Assembly: GCA_964462785.1 (NCBI GenBank)
Contig: CAYWZA010000012.1
Coordinates: 1-28,938, forward strand
Direction: 5' to 3'
Length of the DNA stretch: 28,938 nt
Source: JACQKA01 sp964462785
GTDB lineage: Bacteria; Patescibacteriota; Minisyncoccia; Phycocordibacterales; UBA2100
Both the position numbers and the translations under genes were made by a program. The notes under the pieces are model-generated. The model was not told where the DNA came from, searched no databases, and saw nothing but the letters and a program-made list of their open reading frames with translations. Below are positions 22,209 through 28,890 of this stretch, piece by piece; position 1 is the stretch's first letter, and the number at the start of each line of letters is the position of its first letter.

Positions 22209-24146
22209 CTATCTGATAATGCGCTCAGCGTATCCGCCGTCAAGCAGCCCGGGTTTCTGTTGCTCGACATGCTCGGGGGAAATATCGGAAAGGAACTGTG
22301 AAGCGACGCCGATAGTGCGCGTGCCGAAAATCATGCGCGTAGCGGCATGAGAGAGAAACACTTTTTTGCGCGCACGGGTGAGGGCGACATAAAACAGGCG
22401 CCGCTCCTCTTCATTGTCAGTGTTTTCATCATGACGTTCGTGCGGGAACAAACCCTCCTCCATACCGACGATGAAGACAACATCAAACTCCAATCCTTTC
22501 GATGCATGCACGGTCATAAGCGATACCGCTTGTACTTTTTCCTCAAGTGCATCCTGCTCACTCATAAGCGCGGCATCCTCAAGCAGCTTTTCAATGCCGG
22601 TCGGTTGCTCCAGCTCGTCATACTTACTGGCAAGCGAAACGAGTTCGCGAAGGTTTTCCAGGCGCTCCATTCCCTCTTCCCCGCTCGTGCGCAGATCATC
22701 CTCGATGCCGCTCTTTTTCATCACCAGCTTTATTGTCTCCGTCACCGTGTGCGTTTCAGCATACGTGCGAATGGTGTCGAGCAGTGCAAAAAAATCCTCC
22801 ACTTTTGTGCGGGTTGCTCCCGTAAGTGAAGCGCGCCCGCCAGTTACAATTTTTGCAAGCGTCGCTTTGCCGATGCCGCGTGGCGGGACGGAGATGATGC
22901 GCGCGATATCCCCCGCGCTTTGCGGGTTGAGCGCTGCGCGCACATACGAAAGCACATCCTTCACCTCTTTGCGCTCAAAGAATTTTGTGCCCAGCACGCG
23001 ATACGAGATGCCGAGCTGTAAAAACGCCTCTTCAAGTACGCGTGATTGGAAGTTTGCCCGATACAGCACGGCTATTTCCTGCGCGGGAGTACCGCTTGCT
23101 ATGTATTCAGCACACTTCCCCGCCACGAAGTATGCTTCGTCTTGCTCCGACATGGAGTAGTACACCGAGATCGGATCGCCAGCGTCATTTTCAGTGAACA
23201 ACTTTTTCTCAAAACGCTTCGCATTTTTTTTGATCACATCGTCTGCCGCGGCGAGGATGGTTTGGGTGGAGCGGTAATTCTGCTCGAGCAACACCACCTT
23301 TGCTCCCATGAATGTCTTTTCGAACGAAAGGAGATGTTCAATGTCTGCGCCACGCCAGCTGTAAATATTTTGATCGATGTCTCCCACCACGCAGATGTTC
23401 TGCTTTTCTCCGGCAAGCAGACGCGCAATTTCAAACTGAACGCGGTTGGTGTCTTGGTATTCGTCGATGGTGATGTGCGTCCAACGCGCACGGCACCGCT
23501 CGAGCACCGCTTTATTTTTCATCAGAAGATCGAGTGATACGAGCAGGAGGTCATCAAAATCGAGAGCGTGTTCGTGTGCAAGCTGCTCCTCATACTTGCG
23601 CCAGACTGAAGCGACCGTCTGCTCCCATGGATTTTTTGCCTTTGCTTCAAATTCGGCGCGTGTGATGCTGTCGCCCTTAAGTCGCGATATTTTTGAGAGC
23701 ACCGTGCGCGGTTCGTACCGCTTGTCATAGCCGATCTCTTCAAGCGCACGTTTGATAGCACGCATAGAATCCGCGCGATCCCATATTGAAAACGAACGCG
23801 GGAGATTCACCAGCGACGCATGCTCGCGGAGCAGGCGCACACCGAGTGAGTGAAAGGTCGAAACAAACGGCATGCGCCGATCAGCATGGGCAGAGAGCGG
23901 CATATTCGCCTGTGGCAGTGTGTGCAGCAGTTTTTCCACTCGCTCGCGCATCTCCCCCGCTGCTTTGTTGGTGAAGGTGACGGCGAGGATAGCATCCGAG
24001 GGTACGCCGCATGCGATCAGGTGCGCAATGCGATGCGTGATAGTTTTTGTCTTGCCCGCCCCTGCTCCAGCGACGATAAGGAGCGGCCCATTAGTGCACA
24101 GCACTGCCTCTTTTTGCGCCGGATTGAGTCCATCGAGGTATTGCAT
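22209..24146 (-). CDS. uvrD: UvrD/PcrA/Rep-type superfamily 1 DNA helicase
   Basis: A 3'-to-5' helicase for nucleotide-excision and mismatch repair and for removing obstacles at forks. The 645-residue protein has the Q-motif LNPAQKEAV (7-15), AGAGAGKT (26-33, Walker A), LAVTFTNKAAGEMRERV (motif Ia), DEYQDTN (228-234, motif II), VGDIDQNIYSWRGA (motif III), LEQNYRSTQTIL (motif IV), VSLMTVHASKGLEFDVVFI (motif V) and EEERRLFYVALTRARKKV (motif VI). It lacks the extended C-terminal tail of E. coli UvrD, as expected of PcrA-like compact forms. The ATG at 24146 is fixed by the promoter: TGCTATAGT ends seven bases upstream, and an alternative GTG at 24155 overlaps this -10. Confidence 0.95.
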   Translation of the reverse strand: MQYLDGLNPAQKEAVLCTNGPLLIVAGAGAGKTKTITHRIAHLIACGVPSDAILAVTFTNKAAGEMRERVEKLLHTLPQANMPLSAHADRRMPFVSTFHSLGVRLLREHASLVNLPRSFSIWDRADSMRAIKRALEEIGYDKRYEPRTVLSKISRLKGDSITRAEFEAKAKNPWEQTVASVWRKYEEQLAHEHALDFDDLLLVSLDLLMKNKAVLERCRARWTHITIDEYQDTNRVQFEIARLLAGEKQNICVVGDIDQNIYSWRGADIEHLLSFEKTFMGAKVVLLEQNYRSTQTILAAADDVIKKNAKRFEKKLFTENDAGDPISVYYSMSEQDEAYFVAGKCAEYIASGTPAQEIAVLYRANFQSRVLEEAFLQLGISYRVLGTKFFERKEVKDVLSYVRAALNPQSAGDIARIISVPPRGIGKATLAKIVTGGRASLTGATRTKVEDFFALLDTIRTYAETHTVTETIKLVMKKSGIEDDLRTSGEEGMERLENLRELVSLASKYDELEQPTGIEKLLEDAALMSEQDALEEKVQAVSLMTVHASKGLEFDVVFIVGMEEGLFPHERHDENTDNEEERRLFYVALTRARKKVFLSHAATRMIFGTRTIGVASQFLSDISPEHVEQQKPGLLDGGYAERIIR

Positions 24147-24153
24147 GTGTGCC

Positions 24154-24162
24154 ACTATAGCA
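24154..24162 (-). promoter_or_regulatory. Extended -10 promoter TGCTATAGT of uvrD-ksgA
   Basis: On the minus strand TGCTATAGT (24162-24154) ends seven bases before the uvrD ATG. It shares all nine bases with the promoters at 1254 and 20839. Transcription would start at or one base before the start codon. Confidence 0.55.
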
Positions 24163-24177
24163 CGAAGTCCAAAAAAC

Positions 24178-24205
24178 TTGACTTAAGTACATTTTTCAGT
24201 ATAGT
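24178..24205 (+). promoter_or_regulatory. Sigma70-type promoter of the four-helix membrane protein gene
   Basis: TTGACT (24178-24183), a 16-base spacer and TATAGT (24200-24205) form a full promoter. The transcript would start near 24212 with a leader of about 40 bases carrying a strong Shine-Dalgarno GGAGGAG (24239-24245). Confidence 0.6.
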
Positions 24206-24250
24206 TGCCTCGGCTGCTCTTTTGAGGCGGTCTTTTTGGAGGAGATTGAA

Positions 24251-24670
24251 ATGAAAAAGTACCTGCGTGCCATATCACTGCTCTCGTCGGTAGTCTTCAG
24301 TGCCGTACTCCTGCTCTTTTTCTTAGGTTGGCAAGGATACACTCCTGCCACCGTTTCGGAATCGACCTGGGCGTATGGTATATGTATGGTCATCATCATT
24401 CTGTATGGTGCCATTGAGTGGGCTGACACCATAACTACCCATACGGCGACGCCGTGGGAAGTTGCCCAGGAAAATTTCTTTTCGCAATTTCCCATGTATG
24501 CGCTCGTGTTTATTGCCGCGCGGTGGTGGGATGGGTTCGTAGTGGTCTCGCAGTTCCAAGTGTTAGTCGGAGGGGTGTCACTTGCGGTCATCCTGCTCGA
24601 CAACCTCGGCTTCTTTGCCATCATTGCCCAGCGTCTGTATCTTACCGACGAAGCAAAGCTGGCGAAGTAG
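24251..24670 (+). CDS. Small four-helix membrane protein, unknown function
   Basis: The 139-residue protein starts MKKYLRAISLLSSVVFSAVLL and has four hydrophobic segments (about 7-30, 43-60, 83-104, 108-132). Charged and polar residues in or beside the helices (ICMVIIILYGAIEWADTITTH and YALVFIAARWWDGFVV) suggest a small transporter or membrane sensor, but no family is recognised. The ATG at 24251 is chosen because GGAGGAG lies five bases upstream; a TTG five codons earlier lies within that ribosome-binding site. The gene has its own promoter and a strong terminator, making a single-gene unit divergent from uvrD. Confidence 0.7.
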   Translation: MKKYLRAISLLSSVVFSAVLLLFFLGWQGYTPATVSESTWAYGICMVIIILYGAIEWADTITTHTATPWEVAQENFFSQFPMYALVFIAARWWDGFVVVSQFQVLVGGVSLAVILLDNLGFFAIIAQRLYLTDEAKLAK

Positions 24671-24693
24671 AGCCTAGATGTAGTGTGGTTTCT

Positions 24694-24720
24694 GGCGCGG
24701 CACACTTGCCGCGCCTTCTT
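24694..24720 (+). terminator. Rho-independent terminator after the four-helix protein gene
   Basis: A perfect 8-bp GC stem GGCGCGGC (24694-24701) / GCCGCGCC (24708-24715) with loop ACACTT is followed by TTCTT and TAA. Confidence 0.85.
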
Positions 24721-24722
24721 TA

Positions 24723-24932
24723 ATACCCAACTCCGGTCAGAAGACCTAAAAATTGACTTTTAGCTAATCCACCGGAGTGGTTTATATCCTATTGACGCCC
24801 TACTAGGCATGAAGGTACAGTGAATAGGTTGCTGGGGGATGGATGACTGGATTTTGGCTCAACAGAGCCAAAATAGGATGAAAACGCCAAGAAATCAGCA
24901 ATATTTGGCTTATAAAACAAATTCATAGTGAC
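24723..24932 (+). promoter_or_regulatory. Structured leader of the LysM-M23 peptidase gene
   Basis: The 210-base gap has three inverted repeats. ACTCCGGT (24730-24737) pairs with ACCGGAGT (24771-24778) and encloses CTAAAA/TTTTAG (24746-24751, 24757-24762). CCTATT (24788-24793) pairs with AATAGG (24823-24828). ATTTTGGCTC (24851-24860) pairs with GAGCCAAAAT (24865-24874), loop AACA. A promoter TTGACG (24792-24797), 18 bases, TACAGT (24816-24821) would start near 24828 and include only the last hairpin in the leader. A 16-codon open frame (24878-24928) ends just before the peptidase start and could be a leader peptide, though its ribosome site is weak. Confidence 0.4.
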
Positions 24933-25976
24933 TTGCCCACGAGGGTGGCGTCTCCTCGGGCGAGGACATATAAACCGACAGTTCGGGGGGCATTGCTCTC
25001 GGTTGTCTCTATTTTGGCTGTAATTAGCCCTTTCTTGCCTGCAGGAGCCAATGCGTTCTGGCCGTTTTTTAGCGGTGGCACTGGCGGGGGCAAAACAGAA
25101 ACAAGCCAAACTATGCATCTCCCCCTCCCATCGATGACGGGGAATGATTACAGCGGCATCGGCGGTGGAGGCGTTGAGGTGGTTGATGGCGCACTCGTAC
25201 CCCAAGAGGGTCCGGCTGGTACGGCGCTTGAGATCGAAGAGAGTGAGAAAAGCATCCAGATCAGCACCTATGTCGTCCGCGAGGGAGACAACCTTTCTTC
25301 GATTGCTAAACTCTTTGATGTTTCCGTGAATACCATCATGTGGGCGAACGACATATCAAACGCCCGTGGCATCCGCCCTGGTCAGACACTGGTCATCCTG
25401 CCGGTCACCGGCATTCGCTACACAGTGAAGAAAGGTGGCACACTGCGCGATATCGTCAAAAAATACGGAGGTGATTTGGAGGAGGCAGCTCGCTACAACG
25501 GTATTGAACCGGATGCGGTGCTAGCGGAAGGAACTGTTGTCATCGTCCCCGACGGCGAGATGGAGGCGCCGAAGCCGGTAATTCGCACAACGAGCCGTGT
25601 TGTGCGTGGCGCAGGAGGGCCATCATACGTGGGCTACTATGCACATCCGGTGCCGGGAGGTGCTCGTCGGTCGCAGGGTATACACGGATATAACGGTGTC
25701 GATCTTGCCGCACCGGTAGGAACGGCAGTTGTTGCATCAGCCGCGGGCACCGTCATTATCTCGCGCGCGGGCGGATGGAACGGAGGCTACGGCAGCTATG
25801 TGGTCGTTGCGCACGACAACGGCACACAGACACTCTACGCACACCTTTCGGCAAACACCGTGCAGACAGGTGATAGCGTATTCCAAGGGCAGATGATCGG
25901 GGCGGTTGGTTCAACCGGACGTTCTACGGGAGCGCATCTCCACTTTGAAGTGCGCGGCGCCCGTAATCCGTTCTAA
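24933..25976 (+). CDS. Secreted LysM-M23 cell-wall endopeptidase
   Basis: The 347-residue protein has a signal peptide ending in ANA (residues 39-41), a Gly-rich linker, two LysM domains (about 112-156, YVVREGDNLSSIAKLF; and 162-206, YTVKKGGTLRDIVKKYGG) and a C-terminal M23 (LytM-like) domain that would cut peptidoglycan cross-bridges. Zinc ligands visible are Asp257 in HGYNGVD, His337 in GAHLHFE and probable His304 in LYAHLS and His335. The first ligand is unusual: His251 stands six residues before Asp257 instead of four, a variant I recall from Patescibacteria. The start is uncertain: TTG at 24933 or GTG at 24945, neither with a good Shine-Dalgarno; no ATG fits. It may make gaps in the wall for growth or for the surface machine. 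Confidence 0.88.
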   Translation: MPTRVASPRARTYKPTVRGALLSVVSILAVISPFLPAGANAFWPFFSGGTGGGKTETSQTMHLPLPSMTGNDYSGIGGGGVEVVDGALVPQEGPAGTALEIEESEKSIQISTYVVREGDNLSSIAKLFDVSVNTIMWANDISNARGIRPGQTLVILPVTGIRYTVKKGGTLRDIVKKYGGDLEEAARYNGIEPDAVLAEGTVVIVPDGEMEAPKPVIRTTSRVVRGAGGPSYVGYYAHPVPGGARRSQGIHGYNGVDLAAPVGTAVVASAAGTVIISRAGGWNGGYGSYVVVAHDNGTQTLYAHLSANTVQTGDSVFQGQMIGAVGSTGRSTGAHLHFEVRGARNPF

Positions 25977-26013
25977 AAACTTTTGTATTGCAAGATTATG
26001 TACTTAGATTTCC

Positions 26014-26346
26014 TTACTGCCCTCCGCCTGTCACTGCCAGCTCGCTCTCTTCGAGCATGTACGCTTTTGTTATGTCGATCTCTTTTTGAGCTTCCGATTG
26101 GACAAATGCCTCGAAATTGGGTACGTGGGTGGAAATAAACTGTTTCAGTACGGATTCGTCATCAGCGGCGACGAGCGTGTCGAATTCTTCTCGCTTTTCC
26201 TGCGGGATTATTTTTTTGACCTCATACGCGATGCGGTTTGATACATTTTCGGCAAATTTGCCGAGCAGGTACACCTGAGCCTCGGGGGTCTCATGCTCAA
26301 TGCCAAACTCGCGGATTATCTTCTGTTGCAATGTGGGAGTAAGCAT
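26014..26346 (-). CDS. DUF5663-like small helical protein
   Basis: The 110-residue, acidic and all-helical protein has the style of the Patescibacteria family DUF5663: a short helix (LQQKIIREFGIE), then AQVYLLGKFAENVSNRIAYEVKKIIPQEKREEFDTLV, then VLKQFISTHVPNFEAFVQSEAQKEI. The pattern of an L-G helix, a repeated E-K-R-E-E-F turn and a VPNFEAFV end is characteristic, but the family has no known function. There is no signal peptide or membrane helix. The gene starts three bases after the 187-residue gene's stop, so they are probably one transcript with comM. The family assignment is from memory of its sequence style and needs a profile search. Confidence 0.6.
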   Translation of the reverse strand: MLTPTLQQKIIREFGIEHETPEAQVYLLGKFAENVSNRIAYEVKKIIPQEKREEFDTLVAADDESVLKQFISTHVPNFEAFVQSEAQKEIDITKAYMLEESELAVTGGGQ

Positions 26347-26349
26347 ATA

Positions 26350-26913
26350 TTACACTTCGAGACCTGATAGGGCGTTGATATATTGATTACGCAATGCAAG
26401 GAGATCGTTGGGAGTAGAGCGCAGATTTTCTTCTGAATATGCGCTTTCAATTATTTTTTTATCTGCGAGTGCCTGCAGTACGGCGGATTGATCATCAAAC
26501 GATACGCGGTGTTTGATGAGTGCACGATAGAAACATTGCAGATGTATTGCGCGTTGTTCGGGGGTCAGGTTCTCAAAAAAGGACTGCTTTAATTTTGGAT
26601 GCAGCGTCAAAAAACGCTGAAAATGCTGACCGAACTGCACTTCAGATATTTTTAATTTTGGTATCTCGTGCGCCATGGCATGTCCTGGTGACGCAACTCC
26701 TTTTTGTGGTGAAGGCAGAGACGCTACAGCACCAAACCCAACGCTCACCAAGCCAAACAGGGCGAGACCTGCGTTGCGTACTTTTTGATACGCAGACAAT
26801 TCTCGTGAGCGCGTATCAAGCGCGCGAGCCATCTTACCCCCCGCGGTGGGGGTTTTCAATAAATCGTGAGTGTTCCACGTCTCCGGCGTTTTTTGTGCAA
26901 ATTTTTCTAACAT
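26350..26913 (-). CDS. Hypothetical protein with one membrane helix
   Basis: The 187-residue protein has a polar N-terminal 45 residues, one membrane helix (about 46-65, VRNAGLALFGLVSVGFGAVASL) and a helical outer or inner domain: IPKLKISEVQFGQHFQRFLTLHPKLKQSFFENLTPEQRAIHLQCFYRALIKHR and a C-terminal LRSTPNDLLALRNQYINAL. No family is recognised. It starts nine bases after comM and precedes the DUF5663-like gene by three bases, so the three genes form an operon. A possible extra -10 (TGGTAAGCT on the minus strand, 26928-26920) overlaps the comM stop and sits six bases before the ATG, but the match is weak. Confidence 0.55.
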   Translation of the reverse strand: MLEKFAQKTPETWNTHDLLKTPTAGGKMARALDTRSRELSAYQKVRNAGLALFGLVSVGFGAVASLPSPQKGVASPGHAMAHEIPKLKISEVQFGQHFQRFLTLHPKLKQSFFENLTPEQRAIHLQCFYRALIKHRVSFDDQSAVLQALADKKIIESAYSEENLRSTPNDLLALRNQYINALSGLEV

Positions 26914-26922
26914 ACAGATAGC

Positions 26923-28461
26923 TTACCATCCCCGCTCCCTGTATTGCAGTGCCTCGAGGACGTGGACAGGCTCGATGTAGTCGGATTCGGCGAGGTCGGC
27001 GATGGTGCGGGCGAGCTTGATGGTGCGGTGGTAGCCGCGCGGTGAGAGCTGCATCGAGCGCGCGGCGGTGCGCAGGCTCTCCTCTGCCGCAGGGGTGATG
27101 TGTGCGAGCGATTCTATCTCGCGCGCGCCCATATCGCTATTCGTATGGAGTTGTTTTGAGTCGTGAAAACGCGCATCTTGCATTGAGCGCGCCCGTGCGA
27201 CGCGATCGCGCAGTGCGTCCGTCTCGCGGCTGGATCGTTCGGTGCGTATAGCGAGTGCTTCAAGCGGCATTTCCGATACCATCACCCACATATCAATACG
27301 ATCGGCAATGGGGCCGGACATTTTGCGCTTGTAGCGCTCGATTGCAACCGGCGGGCACTCGCAGTGTTTGCCTGCAGCTGGTGTGGCTCCGAAGCGCCCG
27401 CACGGACAGGGATTGAGCGCGGCGACCAGTATGAAATTTGCGGGGAATGTCTGCGAGCCCTTGGCGCGCGCTACAGAGACCACTTTATCCTCAAGCGGCT
27501 CGCGAAGTGCCTGTATGCAGTCGCGATGAAATTCAGGGAATTCGTCGAGAAAAAGGATGCCGCGGTGCGCGAGCGTCACTTCACCAGGGCGAGGGATGGC
27601 TCCCCCGCCGATGAGCGAGGCATATGAGGAAGTGTGATGCGGCGAGCGAAACGGCGGATCACTGACGATGCTGTCAGTCGCGCCGGCATACGAATGAATG
27701 GTGGTTACTTCCACCAGCTCTTCTTGCGAAAGTGCCGGCAGGATCGCGCGCAAGGCGCGGGCGAGCATGGTCTTGCCCGTCCCGGGCGGACCCCAGAGCG
27801 CGATGTTGTGTGCACCGGCCGCCGCTATCGCGAGTGCGCGCTTTGCGTGTTCCTGCCCACGGATGTCATCAAAAAGTGCGTCGTGCTGGGTCCGCGCACG
27901 CGGCGGTCGCTCCGCGAGGGGCAGCGCAACCGGTTTTTCTTTGCGGATGTGCGCGATGACTTCCCCTAAAGTCTCCGCCCCGTACACGGCAATACCCTCG
28001 ATCAGCGCCGCCTCAGCGGCGTTTTCTTTAGGCACGATAAGCGCATCAAAATCTTTCTCGCGTGCAATCTGCGCAATCGCAAGCGCACCGCGGATAGGGC
28101 GCAGCGCGCCGTCGAGTGCGAGCTCGCCTGCAAAAAGTACTTTTTCGGTACTCGCCTTGAGCTCCCCCGCTGCGATGAGATAGGAAATCGCCATCGGCAA
28201 ATCAAAAACCGCCCCCTCTTTTTTGATGGTGGCGGGCGCGAGAGAGATAATTATTTTTTTGTTGGTCGCTTTCGGCGGGGTGAATTTTTTGTTGGTGTGT
28301 TTGATCGCCGAGCTCATGCGATCGCGCGCCTCCTCCACGGCTTTATCGGGAAGCCCGACGATCGAAAATGCGTGTAGCCCCCGCGAGACATCCGTTTCCA
28401 CATGCACAAGTTTTCCCTTAGGAATCCCCGGCTGGGCGGAATATACCCGCGCGAATGACAT
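26923..28461 (-). CDS. comM: ComM/YifB-type AAA+ Mg-chelatase-like helicase
   Basis: ComM is a hexameric helicase that promotes branch migration when transforming single-strand DNA is integrated in naturally competent bacteria; it is also widespread in others. The 512-residue protein has the N-terminal ChlI-like/Lon-like domain (VETDVSRGLHAFSIVGLPDKAVEEARDR), the Mg-chelatase AAA+ core with GPPGTGKTMLARA (224-236, Walker A), ILFLDEFPEF (302-311, Walker B), and a NPCPCGRFG...HCECP four-Cys segment (351-369, probable zinc site), and the C-terminal helical domain with PRGYHRTIKLARTIADL. The start ATG lies eight bases after TACACT (28475-28470), so its mRNA is nearly leaderless. Its partner genes for DNA uptake (ComEC, DprA) are not in the window. 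Confidence 0.95.
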   Translation of the reverse strand: MSFARVYSAQPGIPKGKLVHVETDVSRGLHAFSIVGLPDKAVEEARDRMSSAIKHTNKKFTPPKATNKKIIISLAPATIKKEGAVFDLPMAISYLIAAGELKASTEKVLFAGELALDGALRPIRGALAIAQIAREKDFDALIVPKENAAEAALIEGIAVYGAETLGEVIAHIRKEKPVALPLAERPPRARTQHDALFDDIRGQEHAKRALAIAAAGAHNIALWGPPGTGKTMLARALRAILPALSQEELVEVTTIHSYAGATDSIVSDPPFRSPHHTSSYASLIGGGAIPRPGEVTLAHRGILFLDEFPEFHRDCIQALREPLEDKVVSVARAKGSQTFPANFILVAALNPCPCGRFGATPAAGKHCECPPVAIERYKRKMSGPIADRIDMWVMVSEMPLEALAIRTERSSRETDALRDRVARARSMQDARFHDSKQLHTNSDMGAREIESLAHITPAAEESLRTAARSMQLSPRGYHRTIKLARTIADLAESDYIEPVHVLEALQYRERGW

Positions 28462-28491
28462 ACCCCGACAGTGTACATGAGCGCACCGTAT

Positions 28492-28522
28492 AAAAGAAGA
28501 GACCCCGCACGCGCGGGGTCTC
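28492..28522 (-). terminator. Rho-independent terminator after the 82-residue gene
   Basis: On the minus strand GAGACCCCGC (28522-28513) / GCGGGGTCTC (28508-28499) with a 4-base loop is followed by TTCTTTTAT. The stem is 10 bp and GC-rich, so it isolates the small gene from comM. Confidence 0.85.
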
Positions 28523-28547
28523 CATCACAATTTGTTGTGCCGAGGTG

Positions 28548-28796
28548 CTACACCGCCGAAGCGTAGCGACCGGAGGCGATCTTCTTGAGCCGCTGGGGCG
28601 GCTCGATGAAATACTCCCCCTCGCCGCGCTCCGTCATGCGCGCCTTCGTCGTGGCGGCGAGCGTTCGGGCGTTAAAGCCCGCGTCCGACGCGCCCATTCG
28701 AAGCCAGTGGACCACCTTCGATTCTTCGTAGGTGAGCCCACGAGAGTCGACGATGGAACCTGGTTTGCGAACATTCCGCTCAACTTTTTGCAGCAT
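28548..28796 (-). CDS. Small protein of unknown function with strong expression signals
   Basis: The 82-residue basic protein starts MLQKVERNVRKPGSIVDSRG, has a helical middle (YEESKVVHWLRMGASDAGF) and ends GEYFIEPPQRLKKIASGRYAS. There is no signal peptide or membrane helix. No family is recognised; the IEPPQRLKKI stretch may be structural. The ATG at 28796 is supported by GGAG nine bases upstream. It has a perfect consensus promoter (TTGACA-17-TATAAT) and a strong terminator, so it is a well-expressed single-gene unit. Such signals suggest a needed, abundant product, possibly nucleic-acid-binding; this is inference. Confidence 0.6.
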   Translation of the reverse strand: MLQKVERNVRKPGSIVDSRGLTYEESKVVHWLRMGASDAGFNARTLAATTKARMTERGEGEYFIEPPQRLKKIASGRYASAV

Positions 28797-28846
28797 TTAT
28801 TAAATCTCCAAAATTTGAGGCAGCCTGAATGAACTGCCTAGTTTAT

Positions 28847-28875
28847 ATTATATACCCTAACGCGCTATTTGTCAA
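28847..28875 (-). promoter_or_regulatory. Perfect sigma70-type promoter of the 82-residue gene
   Basis: On the minus strand TTGACA (28875-28870), a 17-base spacer and TATAAT (28852-28847) match the consensus at every position. Transcription would start near 28840 and give a 44-base leader with GGAG (28809-28806). It lies about 16 bases from the putative insertion-sequence end, so an outward IS promoter cannot be excluded. Confidence 0.75.
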
Positions 28876-28890
28876 TAGTCCGCAAAGCTA

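Noticed and set aside
22471..23160. 229-residue open frame on the + strand inside uvrD
   Set aside because: It lies opposite conserved helicase motifs and is Ser-rich; a shadow of uvrD.
24723..24830. tRNA or known riboswitch between the four-helix gene and the M23 gene
   Set aside because: There is an 8-bp outer stem, but no T-loop motif, no anticodon arm geometry and no riboswitch signature I can recognise.
24851..24874. Terminator hairpin before the M23 gene
   Set aside because: The stem has T's on the 5' arm and A's on the 3' arm and no T-run follows on either strand.
24911..24929. Leaderless start of the M23 gene from TATAAA (24911) or CATAGT (24924)
   Set aside because: Neither ends six or seven bases before the TTG at 24933 or the GTG at 24945, unlike the other leaderless genes.
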